11,055 nt of DNA, taken from Phoronis ovalis (Eukaryota; Phoronida; Phoronidae). This document shows, piece after piece, positions 6,301-11,055 of this stretch. The notes beneath the pieces were generated by a model that did not search any database, was not told where the DNA came from, and saw only the letters and a list, made by a program, of their open reading frames with translations. The translations under genes and the position numbers were made by a program. The DNA lies in contig JAOXYB010056845.1 of the NCBI GenBank assembly GCA_028565635.1, positions 1-11,055 on the forward strand, given 5' to 3'. Within the stretch, counting starts at the first letter, position 1; each line of letters begins with the position of its first letter.

Positions 6301-6851
6301 TTTCGCAACTGTTAGAGATATTTGCTAATAATTTCTCATGTTTTATATTTAGACGGTCGCAAACCTGGTCCAACTTGTCATGGAAAAACAACTCCTGATA
6401 GTCTACTTGAGGTATTAAACTTGTATTCGAAAATTACAAACTTATACAAATGTGTCCATACAATGACTTCAGGTTCACTGCTATCATCTTCTGTCTAATT
6501 TAAAAGCTGTTGTCATGTCTAAAAGTAGAGATGTATTTCAAGCTGTTTGACTAAATTCTTGTAAATATTGCATAGATCTTGAATCCCTTGCAGTTTAATA
6601 GACATTTTCCGAACTTTCAATGTGTCACTATTTCTTGTAGTTTTTGGTTAAAAGTTTGGTATATTCTCTTTCACAGACCTCCAAAAATTAAGCCTTTTAC
6701 ATTTAAAATATAACATATTCTGTTTTTTCACATTATCACTAAAACTGTATTGTTATTATTTTAGGACACAGTTGCAGTGGTGAGAAATTTTATGAACAGG
6801 GACCCTGATAATTTAAATTTCACCCTGGTGGCTTTGGCAAAGACAGATTAA
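249..6851 (+). CDS. UCHL3: Ubiquitin carboxyl-terminal hydrolase, UCHL3/UCHL1 type (partial, N-terminus outside window; six exons)
   Basis: This is a cysteine protease of family C12 that removes small adducts from the C-terminus of ubiquitin (and NEDD8 for UCHL3), normally cytosolic. Exons 249-380, 1637-1775, 2783-2865, 3411-3534, 6353-6411 and 6765-6851 join with matching phases (0, 1, 0, 1, 0) into 207 residues ending at TAA. Numbered from the first visible residue, the oxyanion Gln65 (MKQTI), nucleophile Cys71 (GNACGT), His145 (KLHFVAF) and Asp160 (YELDGRKP) keep the spacings of human UCHL3 Gln89/Cys95/His169/Asp184. The crossover-loop region ([10 protein letters not shown], about 128-137) and the C-terminal NFMNRDPDN block are also present. 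The segment just before MKQTI is about seven residues shorter than in human UCHL3. Vertebrates split UCHL1 and UCHL3, so a non-vertebrate gene is probably the single orthologue of both; EGQTEAP favours UCHL3. Only exon 1 is missing, so the full protein should be about 224 residues. Confidence 0.96.
663..691 (+). repeat. 29-bp internal direct repeat, copy 1 (AGGTGTGAAAGGG...TTTTCGTG)
   Basis: This matches 982-1010 with two mismatches, in the same orientation. Both copies end in ATTTTCGTG, and that short motif recurs nearby (about 748-757). Arrays of such CG-containing subterminal motifs are common in non-autonomous DNA transposons and may be transposase binding sites; that role is inference. 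Confidence 0.75.
982..1010 (+). repeat. 29-bp internal direct repeat, copy 2
   Basis: This is the partner of 663-691, differing at two positions. It lies within the right half of the 426-1156 element. Both copies are preceded, about 45-55 bp upstream, by AGACTATT (619 and 931), so a longer decayed direct repeat of about 80 bp is likely. Confidence 0.75.
1235..1332. repeat. Foldback of about 100 bp centred on a perfect 20-bp palindrome
   Basis: The left arm reads CCCTGG..AGTCTGAA..AAATCCATT and the right arm is its imperfect reverse complement, ending AATGGATTT..TTCAGACTGGCCCTG. The centre is GTACCTTCTCAAGAAGGTAC (1273-1292), nine paired bases around a CA loop. As RNA in the intron it would fold into one long hairpin. 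It looks like a small foldback MITE or a relic of one. No coding content is seen. Confidence 0.75.
1637..1775 (+). CDS. UCHL3: UCHL3-like exon 3: catalytic Gln and Cys
   Basis: The exon has 139 nt, starting in phase 0 and ending with one base of a split Ala codon. The acceptor is TATTTTATTTTTTAG and the donor GCTG|GTAAGT is consensus. It encodes the MKQTI oxyanion Gln and, six residues later, the nucleophilic Cys in [19 protein letters not shown] follows, matching the family block LIHAIANNKDK. The first 15 residues ([15 protein letters not shown]) replace a 22-residue charged stretch in human UCHL3. Confidence 0.96.
1776..2782 (+). other. Intron 3 of the UCHL3-like gene
   Basis: This GT-AG intron of 1,007 bp has donor GTAAGT and a T-rich acceptor. 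The first 60% is a long foldback (about 1797-2417). The rest (2418-2782) is AT-rich, and I found no ORF of note, RNA gene or further repeat in it. Confidence 0.9.
1797..2417. repeat. Long imperfect foldback element of about 620 bp
   Basis: The two halves are reverse complements over most of their length. Examples are 1881-1900 with 2322-2341 (19 of 20 bases), AAAATCTGC at 1846-1854 with GCAGATTTT at 2371-2379, GGTAC/GTACC with a following CAGAAAATC-like block (about 1970-1995 against 2205-2225), and a GTGACCA/GGTTCGTAAC block near the centre (about 2050 against 2143). The unpaired loop is about 2055-2141. The outer limits are approximate, set by CAGTTGGTTTAA and TTAGCCCTGACAG. No reading frame is present, so it is most likely a foldback-type non-autonomous transposon that has accumulated substitutions. 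Confidence 0.75.
2783..2865 (+). CDS. UCHL3: UCHL3-like exon 4: helical lid before the crossover loop
   Basis: The exon has 83 nt: two bases completing the split Ala, then 27 codons. The acceptor has a long T tract (CTCTTTTTTTTAG) and the donor is AAGCG|GTAGAC. The peptide contains [24 protein letters not shown], collinear with the human [24 protein letters not shown] region. Reading past the donor gives only Val-Asp-Leu and a stop, which supports splicing here. Confidence 0.94.
2866..3410 (+). other. Intron 4 of the UCHL3-like gene
   Basis: This GT-AG intron of 545 bp has donor GTAGAC and acceptor TTTCAG. It includes a perfect 16-bp palindrome ACAATGGATCCATTGT (3103-3118) and an exon-like block at 3180-3246 described separately. 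No mobile element is recognised. Confidence 0.9.
3180..3246 (+). other. Possible cryptic or alternative (stop-introducing) exon inside intron 4
   Basis: This 67-nt block follows AATTTCTACTAG and precedes a good donor GTAAGA. The frame continuing from exon 4 stays open across it ([20 protein letters not shown]...). It has no counterpart in the UCH fold, and its length is not a multiple of three. If included, exon 5 would be read out of frame and reach TAG within two codons. I treat it as a possible cryptic exon only; a chance match to splice signals is the leading alternative. Confidence 0.25.
3411..3534 (+). CDS. UCHL3: UCHL3-like exon 5: crossover loop and catalytic His
   Basis: The exon has 124 nt, starting in phase 0 and ending with the first base of the catalytic Asp codon. 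The acceptor is AATGTTTCAG and the donor TTAG|GTATAA. It encodes [15 protein letters not shown] (active-site crossover loop), the catalytic His in KLHFVAF, and NGNLYEL. The split Asp codon places the intron exactly inside the catalytic triad. Confidence 0.95.
3690..3858. repeat. Imperfect hairpin of about 160 bp
   Basis: The left arm has GAACTTGGTGGAGC, then CCCAGCATGC, then GTGAATGAATT. The right arm has AATTCATTCAT, then GCATGCTGG, then GCTCCACCAGTTCC, in reversed order and complementary. The loop is around 3768-3788. It ends about 17 bp before the large inverted-repeat element. It is probably a small foldback MITE; no coding content. Confidence 0.75.
3876..4100 (+). repeat. Left terminal inverted repeat of the large intron-5 element
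   Basis: This arm is complementary to 5685-5920 in reverse. The best-preserved block is 4013-4039 (27 bases identical to the reverse complement of 5755-5781). Shared blocks on the outer side include GGACCTCAT and CTTAATCTATTG. Confidence 0.75.
4131..4180. repeat. 50-bp hairpin (TTATCAAA...TTTGATAA)
   Basis: The arms TTATCAAAGTTGATGTCAACT and AGTTGACACATATTTTGATAA are complementary apart from a few central mismatches, with an 8-base loop. It lies just inside the left arm of the large element and may be part of its subterminal structure. Confidence 0.65.
4351..4503 (+). CDS. Short unrecognised open frame (50 codons) inside the intron-5 element
   Basis: The frame runs from ATG to TGA and encodes 50 residues with ordinary protein-like composition (for example [16 protein letters not shown] and [15 protein letters not shown]). 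I do not recognise it. It lies between the inverted arms of the 3876-5920 element, so it could be a fragment of that element's former transposase or simply a chance frame. No zinc-finger, helix-turn-helix or DDE motif is visible. There is no obvious promoter, and nothing shows that it is expressed. Confidence 0.15.
   Translation: MINIPTYHVPSGDTFIYVTAEPVYKCDVIKEWTMQNEKQRCLLQLFYHVD
4759..4785 (+). repeat. Left terminal inverted repeat of the nested element
   Basis: It starts CCGTATTTTCTTTAAAAATC and pairs with the reverse complement of about 5514-5540. The AATCGCCCCC motif at its inner edge begins a short array at about 4776, 4792, 4827 and 4844. Confidence 0.85.
4824..4851 (+). repeat. 28-bp subterminal motif pair, left copy
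   Basis: This is two AATAAT(C/T)GCCCC units joined by a CTCT spacer. The same 28-bp arrangement occurs at 5456-5483 in direct, not inverted, orientation, with only two differences (C/T and T/C at the CpG positions). Confidence 0.8.
4998..5015. repeat. Perfect 18-bp palindrome ATTACTAATATTAGTAAT
   Basis: The sequence is self-complementary over all 18 bases, inside the nested element upstream of the transposase-like tail. It is AT-only except for two C/G pairs and is therefore only mildly notable. Confidence 0.6.
5041..5256 (+). pseudogene. Relic of a transposase C-terminus (acidic tail)
   Basis: The frame is open from 5041 to TAG at 5254-5256. It includes [20 protein letters not shown], then an Asp/Glu-rich end with [12 protein letters not shown]. 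Pogo/Tigger-type transposases commonly end in such an acidic segment after the DDE domain. No start codon, DNA-binding domain or catalytic Asp residues remain, so it can only be a remnant left by internal deletion of a larger element. The assignment rests on the acidic tail and on its position inside a TA-flanked element; I do not recognise the exact family. Confidence 0.45.
5456..5483 (+). repeat. 28-bp subterminal motif pair, right copy
   Basis: This direct copy of 4824-4851 differs at two C/T positions. It lies near the right end of the nested element but is not inverted relative to the left copy. The right end therefore carries motifs in both orientations. Confidence 0.8.
5514..5540 (-). 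repeat. Right terminal inverted repeat of the nested element
   Basis: On the minus strand it reads CCGTATATTCTTTAATAATC followed by GCCC, matching the left end with about three differences. The TA target duplication follows at 5541-5542. Confidence 0.85.
5685..5920 (-). repeat. Right terminal inverted repeat of the large intron-5 element
   Basis: This is the inverted partner of 3876-4100. The perfect 27-base block is 5755-5781. Beyond about 5920 the similarity to the left flank fades. Confidence 0.75.
6353..6411 (+). CDS. UCHL3: UCHL3-like exon 6: completes the catalytic Asp
   Basis: The exon has 59 nt: two bases finishing the Asp codon, then 19 codons. The acceptor is TTTTATATTTAG and the donor CTTGAG|GTATTA. 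It encodes [19 protein letters not shown], the counterpart of human GRKPFPINHGETSDETLLE. The usual Phe-Pro-Ile-Asn before HG is Gly-Pro-Thr-Cys here, with no length change. Confidence 0.94.
6412..6764 (+). other. Intron 6 of the UCHL3-like gene
   Basis: This GT-AG intron of 353 bp has donor GTATTA and acceptor TTATTTTAG. It is AT-rich, and I see no repeat, RNA gene or alternative exon in it. Confidence 0.9.
6765..6851 (+). CDS. UCHL3: UCHL3-like terminal exon 7 with stop codon
   Basis: The exon has 29 codons including TAA at 6849-6851, after acceptor TGTTATTATTTTAG. It encodes [20 protein letters not shown] followed by LVALAKTD and the stop, matching the family ending [27 protein letters not shown]. 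The C-terminal tail is short, as usual for UCHL3. There is no extension of the UCH37/BAP1 kind. Confidence 0.95.
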   Translation, partial: DTVAVVRNFMNRDPDNLNFTLVALAKTD

Positions 6852-7145
6852 GATATGTATAGTAAGATTTGGATTATAAAGAAATCCTTATGTAAAGCAA
6901 ACATGAATATGCGTATCACTTAATGAAATAACCAAAGCTTTGTTTATGTTTCAATATCAGTACTCATGTAAACTGACATATTTTTTCTATCTGTATAGAA
7001 GTATACTCTTCTAATTATTGACGAGTTGTTAAGCAAAAGTATCCAATGTTTTTCCTATTTTATGATAGTACTAGCAACATCTGCAGCGTGACACTTATTT
7101 TTTCTCACATGATATATGCATAATAAATGACTGAGTTTTCATTTT
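6852..7145 (+). other. Probable 3' UTR of the UCHL3-like gene
   Basis: This non-coding AT-rich stretch runs from the stop codon to just past an AATAAA at 7122-7127. The end is an estimate from the polyadenylation signal. A later AATAAA at 7691-7696 could give a longer transcript. Confidence 0.55.
7122..7127 (+). promoter_or_regulatory. Candidate polyadenylation signal AATAAA
   Basis: This AATAAA lies 270 bp after the UCHL3-like stop codon and is followed within 15-25 bp by a T/GT-rich stretch (TGACTGAGTTTTCATTTTTTG). That is the expected arrangement. AATAAA is frequent by chance in such AT-rich DNA. Confidence 0.5.
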
Positions 7146-7880
7146 TTGATGACATATTTAAGACAAAGGAGCCTCAGAAATGCAATCAGAAACTGTCTGA
7201 ATTAATATTTGTAGTCATCATCTGGAAAGTTCACTGACACTTGTTAATCTTCTTACAAATACACTTTTTGACCAGGACTATGAAACTTTTTAAGATTCAT
7301 CAGAGCCAGCCGTACAGCTTTGTGCATGTATGTGATGCCATTTTACAATGTCTTGATGCTGAATGAAAAAGCTATTATCTGAAGTTTAATTACCAGTGCT
7401 ACTGCCTTCCAAAGAGGTTAATTTATATATTTATTTATTTTCATTATCACATTTGGGTAAAACAGTGAATCTTGAAAGTAGTTGCTATTTGTTTTTCAGT
7501 CATGTATGCATGACAATTATGTTATTGTACAATTTGTTTACAGTGTTTCTAATTAAAAGTTCAGTTAAAAAAAGTTAGTGTCTTGGTATTTCTATTAACA
7601 ACCAAATATATATGGGGAAGCCTCCAAGAGAAATGATTTTTCTAAAAGTGCTGTTAATTGCATGACACAGAAGAATTTGTTTTGGTATGAAATAAAAGGA
7701 TGAACAAGAACTACATTGCAATGTCGTATCCCTGTGCCTGCATCATAGTTTACTCTAAAACATAGGTAACATGATCAGTGTCAATTGATGTAAGAAATAT
7801 CAAGTTTGTAGGATTCATTTTCCCTGCTTTCTGCTTCATTTCATGCAAAAATATGTAAAAGTAATCACTTTTAATGTTAC
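7146..7880. other. AT-rich intergenic or distal 3' UTR sequence
   Basis: No supported gene. Short open frames occur but lack protein-like composition and proper start context. A second AATAAA is at 7691-7696. Confidence 0.6.
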
Positions 7881-7948
7881 CTGAGGGTGCCATCATTGAG
7901 TGCATCCTCCAACTGAATTTGCACAAGACGAGCAAAATCGAAGTACAA
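7881..7948 (-). other. Possible minus-strand coding exon (unrecognised)
   Basis: On the minus strand this 68-nt block is preceded by a pyrimidine-rich acceptor (TGTATTTCTTCTTGCTCATCATTAG, 7949-7973) and followed by donor CTCAG|GTAACA. One frame is open across it and reads like an amphipathic helix: YFDFARLVQIQLEDALNDGT. I do not recognise the protein. It competes with a plus-strand reading of the same DNA (7901-8104), and at most one of them should be real. Confidence 0.25.
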
Positions 7949-8104
7949 CTAATGATGAGCAAGAAGAAATACATTTCATAGCTGTCAATTCTCCCATTGT
8001 GATCATGATATTGTTTTGTACTTCTTTTTCTGCCATTCCTTTCAATAAATCGAGTCGTCTGAAAATACCGAATATCCCACTCAAAAATTCTGCCGACTTA
8101 ACAG
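7901..8104 (+). other. Possible plus-strand coding exon (unrecognised)
   Basis: The plus strand is open for 68 codons up to a good donor, TTAACAG|GTATGA at 8105. Just before, an in-frame TGA (7897-7899) forces an acceptor at or after 7900 or a start at ATG 8005. The translation (FAQDEQNRSTTNDEQEEIHF, then a hydrophobic stretch IVIMILFCTSFSAIPF) has no family I know. It ends in phase 1, which fits the block starting at 9352. The upstream acceptor is weak, so support is limited. Confidence 0.2.
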
Positions 8105-8189
8105 GTATGACATGTAAGAACTAGATGAGTTTGTTCTGAGATTACTATAGCTGCTGCTGTAGCTTTCAGTCTGAACTATACCCTAACCG

Positions 8190-8315
8190 GCGTTATGGCA
8201 GCAGACAAATTTTCTGCGCACTCGCGTATTTAAAATTTCGTAATCGTACCTGTTTTAGAAATAAGGTTTTACAACCATGTAAAAAAATTTCAGCCCGTCC
8301 GCCATTTTTAATCTT
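8190..8315. promoter_or_regulatory. Local CpG cluster with an ATGGCGGAC start-like site on the minus strand
   Basis: Within about 120 bp there are eight or nine CpGs (CCGGCG, TGCGC, TCGCG, TCGTA, CCCGTCCGCC), unlike the surrounding DNA. The minus strand has AAAAATGGCGGACGG with ATG at 8305. It resembles the ATGGCGG starts of many animal housekeeping genes, but this frame stops after 16 codons (8255). An overlapping minus-strand frame from ATG 8330 stays open to a donor-like CAG|GTACGA near 8248. It may be the promoter/first exon of an unidentified minus-strand gene. Confidence 0.25.
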
Positions 8316-9351
8316 GATCCTGGATTTCATGTGAAGCATGTTTTATAAAAAAATTCTATCAAAAAATCAAGTATTCTGCTCGAGTGAGGACATATTTAAG
8401 TTTTATATGTAATTTTGATTTCAGTTTTATTTTTGTTAATTTTCTTTCCTAGTCCTAGTAGTTGTTATCTTAAAGAGGCTCTTTAATAACCAGTAACATA
8501 TGTGTGTGCCTCTTCACTTGACGGTTACATTGTATCCATTTGCAGATACTGACCCCTAGTGTTTGAATTAATTTTTAAATGTCAAGGCTGTTACAATACC
8601 TACTCTAGTAACATGTCATATGAAGGTTGTAGTGTTTATCATACATTTACAACTATAGTGAAGGTCATACTGTTTATCATACATTTATGAACATAGCATA
8701 ATGTATAGTATCTGTTGTAATCTGATAGCAATAGCATGTTTTTACTTTCTCATGCAGATAAAATTATGATTAGCAAATTGCCTTATCATGTTTATTCAAC
8801 ACATTAGAATGCATAGTAAATATTGTGTAGACTGGCCAGAGTACTTTTAACTTGAATATACACAAAGGTCTGAAATATCGAACTACACACTCAATAACTT
8901 TCATCTGCATTAAACTATGCTGCAAGACATGTTGCTTGTAACAGTGAAAGATATGTAATAAAAAATACTGTATCAAAACATGAAGTTTTGAATTGTAGGG
9001 AACAGACTGACAGTGGTATCACAAATTGCATAGCCTTATAGGCCTTTGTTGAGTGCCACATGCAAAAGGTTTTTATTTGCATATGCCTTATCAAACAGTA
9101 GAGTATATTGTCTGAATATAATTTCTCAGAACTGCTGTAAAACTCTTGTTTACCCTTCTTAAAAGTCACATGATTAAAACTACTATATTGTAGAAAACGT
9201 CAAAGTATATTTACCATAGGTATTGTTTATTATAATAGTGATATTTATTTGTAACTGATAACAGGAGAATCAATACATTTATTTAAATATTTATTGATAA
9301 CTTATGATATCATCAAAATGCTTGTGGCAAAAACATCCTTGTTTGTTTTAG
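8316..9351. other. AT-rich non-coding stretch
   Basis: No supported gene. Minus-strand open frames at 8770-9169 overlap each other, are rich in Cys/Phe/Tyr/Leu as expected from AT-rich chance frames, and show no domain. The one structured feature is the 38-bp tandem duplication at 8621-8696. Confidence 0.6.
8621..8696 (+). repeat. Two-copy tandem repeat, 38-bp unit
   Basis: Units 8621-8658 and 8659-8696 both begin TGAAGGT and share the core TGTTTATCATACATTTA. They differ at several positions around the core. It is a simple local duplication. Confidence 0.75.
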
Positions 9352-9500
9352 GTACCGGGTATAATTTTCCTTGTCCCTTTATTGTTTCAACTATTGTAGT
9401 AACATCACAGCCATGCTCTTTGTTTCAAAAATGTGTTGAAATAATCGGAGATAAAGTGGTAGTTCAATATAACAGGGAAAAATGGAGAAACGAAACATAA
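9352..9500 (+). other. Possible terminal coding exon (unrecognised)
   Basis: A pyrimidine-rich acceptor CCTTGTTTGTTTTAG (ending 9351) precedes a frame open to TAA at 9498-9500. AATAAA follows at 9545-9550. The peptide (VVTSQPCSLFQKCVEIIGDK, then VVVQYNREKWRNET) has more varied composition than the surrounding frames. Its phase (two bases completing a Gly codon) matches the donor at 8104/8105. I do not recognise a family. It may be a last exon, a pseudogene piece, or chance. Confidence 0.25.
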
Positions 9501-9544
9501 CTGAAAATTTTAAAAAGAAAATACAAAACATGAAGAACTTGAAA

Positions 9545-9550
9545 AATAAA
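9545..9550 (+). promoter_or_regulatory. Candidate polyadenylation signal AATAAA
   Basis: It lies 45 bp after the TAA of the possible exon 9352-9500. It has meaning only if that exon is real. Confidence 0.2.
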
Positions 9551-9786
9551 ACCCCCCCATTAAAGTGAGGTATTAACTGCCTATTTTATATATTAAACAT
9601 ATTTGTGCTGTCTGTGTGGTAACTGTCTTGTGGTAATAAAACCATTGATAGCTAAGGAGTACTTTGTTTGTTTACTTATGGTTACACATCCTGCTGCATA
9701 AAAAGATTATTGCATATTTTGATGTCATAATATTTTATGGTTTTCTAAAAAATGTTCATACCTGGTATTATTATATGCCATATTCC

Positions 9787-9822
9787 TGGTTTAGTATTAT
9801 ATATATATATAATACTAAACCA
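9787..9822. repeat. Perfect 36-bp palindrome
   Basis: The arms are TGGTTTAGTATTATATAT and its exact reverse complement, with no loop. The centre is an (AT)n run. It can form a cruciform or, as RNA, a hairpin. It may be the remnant of an AT-centred foldback or of AT microsatellite growth inside a short inverted repeat. Confidence 0.85.
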
Positions 9823-10685
9823 TATATATATTTCACATTTAATTAACTTTATTAATTACCTGTTTTAATGTTAATTAGATAAGCAATGAATTGATACATA
9901 GCCTACATTACTTTATTAGGCAAAGGGATTGTGCCTTTTTTATGTTCATAACTTATGTAGTAAAATTATTAGTTTTGATGAAAATGAGAAAAGCACATAA
10001 CACTAATCCTTTTATTTACATGTACTATATTGCCTTATTTGTGTATCTATCATTTATCTTGTTACCTATTGTTTTTCTTTAGATCTAATCATTTGTGGTT
10101 TAGTTCCTGGGTTTTGACTGCTAAATCAAATATTTGTTAAGTAAATTGACATCAGACCATATGTCATATACTACATCATTCTACTCCATACTTAATATTG
10201 CACTTTGAACTTTTTCGGAAGTCATTTTAATATTCTTCAATTTGTGACTTATACAGTTTATAAACTTGGGAATTGATGATGTGTTGTGGAAAATTTTAAT
10301 TCATCGTCAGACTTCATTTTACACTACTTTCCTATGTCAACAATCCAATATTACCGAAGAACACTGTGGTACAGGAAAGGAGAATTAGTTTCCCTTAACA
10401 AAAAATTTAAGAATTGAAAGTATCATATCAGACACATAGTAAGAAACTTTGATAAAATCAGAATTTTGTTAAATATGGTGTCCACTTTACCAACCCTGGA
10501 TCTAGCCCTGCTTAATGTGTTTATGGAAGACTATGTAATATGTAAATTGTGATAATGTATGCTACTTTATTTAACAATACTTTATTGGCAACATATTCCG
10601 TAAATGTACAAATGATAGAATCTCTGTCAAAAGTAGAACAAATTTTATTTACGATTTAGTAGAAAATATGTTATTATGATGAAAT

Positions 10686-10708
10686 AATGTTATGATGATC
10701 ATAACATT
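10686..10708. repeat. 23-bp hairpin AATGTTATGA-tga-TCATAACATT
   Basis: It has ten paired bases around a three-base loop. No T-run terminator or gene lies next to it. It is probably a minor inverted repeat. Confidence 0.6.
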
Positions 10709-11022
10709 TTAGTGTCTCATTAACCTACTTTACCTGTAGTTATATATAGTTTTAAACTCTTTTTAATCCCATTTTTCAATAAGTTCAATGCCTGCTAGTC
10801 CAAAGCACTTATGCAGGTACCATATCCTGTAAAAAAACATCTTGAAACATAATGCATTAATTACAAGCAGTATTTTAAAATAATTTCATTAAAGAGAAAA
10901 GCATTAAAAATAGTAAAGCAGAAAGTGAATAATAATGAAAATTACAATTCTTAAGCTGATTTTGACGTCGTGTAAATTAAGAAACTTAAGTTATTTTTAC
11001 CTGCATATAGTCTTCAGTATAT

Positions 11023-11055
11023 ACACATACACATACACATACACATATATATATT
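11023..11055 (+). repeat. Microsatellite (ACACAT)4 followed by (AT)n
   Basis: Four exact ACACAT units run from 11023 to 11046 and continue into ATATATATT at the window edge. The array may extend beyond the window. Confidence 0.9.

Larger units (their letters stand above)
3535..6352 (+). other. Intron 5 of the UCHL3-like gene (largest, 2.8 kb)
   Basis: This GT-AG intron runs from donor GTATAA to acceptor ATATTTAG. Most of it is mobile DNA: a hairpin near 3690-3858, then an inverted-repeat element of about 2 kb (3876-5920) with a second element nested inside (4759-5540). The segments 3535-3689 and 5921-6352 are AT-rich, and I see nothing definable in them. Confidence 0.9.
9551..11055. other. 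AT-rich intergenic sequence
   Basis: No supported gene or RNA. Open frames here (9664-9846, 9891-10082) have the Tyr/Ile/Phe-rich composition of chance frames in AT-rich DNA. Small palindromes and a terminal microsatellite are listed separately. Confidence 0.6.

Noticed and set aside
249-6851. Gene as UCHL1, UCH37/UCHL5 or BAP1
   Set aside because: UCHL5 and BAP1 carry long C-terminal extensions absent here. EGQTEAP and the tail match UCHL3 better than UCHL1, and UCHL1 is a vertebrate duplicate.
7396-7578. Open frame of 60 codons downstream of the UCHL3-like gene
   Set aside because: It begins at GTG, is dominated by Leu/Tyr/Phe from AT-rich DNA, and has no splice or domain support.
8770-9169. 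Two overlapping minus-strand open frames
   Set aside because: They overlap in different frames, with residues typical of random AT-rich sequence and no recognisable motif or splice structure.
9664-10082. Two plus-strand open frames rich in Tyr, Ile and Phe
   Set aside because: The first runs through the 36-bp palindrome and the AT run. Both look like membrane proteins only because of base composition.
10686-10708. Hairpin as a transcription terminator
   Set aside because: Intrinsic terminators are a bacterial feature. The window is animal-like and no gene ends here.
10789-10818. ATGCCTGCTAGTCCAAAG... ending at AG|GTACCA, resembling a tiny first exon
   Set aside because: It has only about ten codons, no supporting promoter or CpG context and no following exon in the window.

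Overview
The window is eukaryotic nuclear DNA, AT-rich, with one intron-rich protein gene and several decayed DNA transposons. The gene is a plus-strand ubiquitin carboxyl-terminal hydrolase of the UCHL3/UCHL1 type (peptidase family C12). Small exons with GT-AG introns, the metazoan-like protein and the abundant foldback/TA-flanked elements suggest an invertebrate animal. A marine lophotrochozoan or other non-vertebrate is my guess, but I cannot place the species.

Layout. 1-248 is the tail of an intron whose upstream exon(s) lie outside the window. Six coding exons follow at 249-380, 1637-1775, 2783-2865, 3411-3534, 6353-6411 and 6765-6851 (stop TAA). They join in phase into 207 residues, covering everything except about the first 17 residues of the enzyme. 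The oxyanion Gln, nucleophile Cys, catalytic His and catalytic Asp are all present with family spacing. The 3' UTR probably ends near an AATAAA at 7122.

The introns carry most of the structure. Intron 2 holds a 731-bp TA-flanked element with perfect 23-bp terminal inverted repeats (426-1156) and a roughly 100-bp foldback (1235-1332). Intron 3 holds a foldback of about 620 bp (about 1797-2417) starting some 20 bp after the splice donor. Intron 4 holds an exon-like block that would introduce a stop if spliced in. Intron 5 is the largest. It contains a 160-bp hairpin (about 3690-3858) and a 2-kb inverted-repeat element (about 3876-5920), into which a 782-bp TA-flanked pogo/Tigger-like element (4759-5540) has inserted. 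The inner element keeps what looks like the acidic tail of a transposase.

From about 7150 to 11055 there is no gene I can name. Two places deserve attention: 7880-8310, a patch of open frames on both strands beside a local CpG cluster, and 9352-9500, an exon-like block with a good acceptor and a stop. The rest is AT-rich sequence with small palindromes, a 38-bp tandem duplication and a terminal microsatellite.

I see no CRISPR array, tRNA, rRNA or bacterial-type operon. No clearly new biological system is evident. The most interesting content is the nested and folded-back mobile DNA inside one housekeeping gene, and the unresolved reading frames downstream of it.
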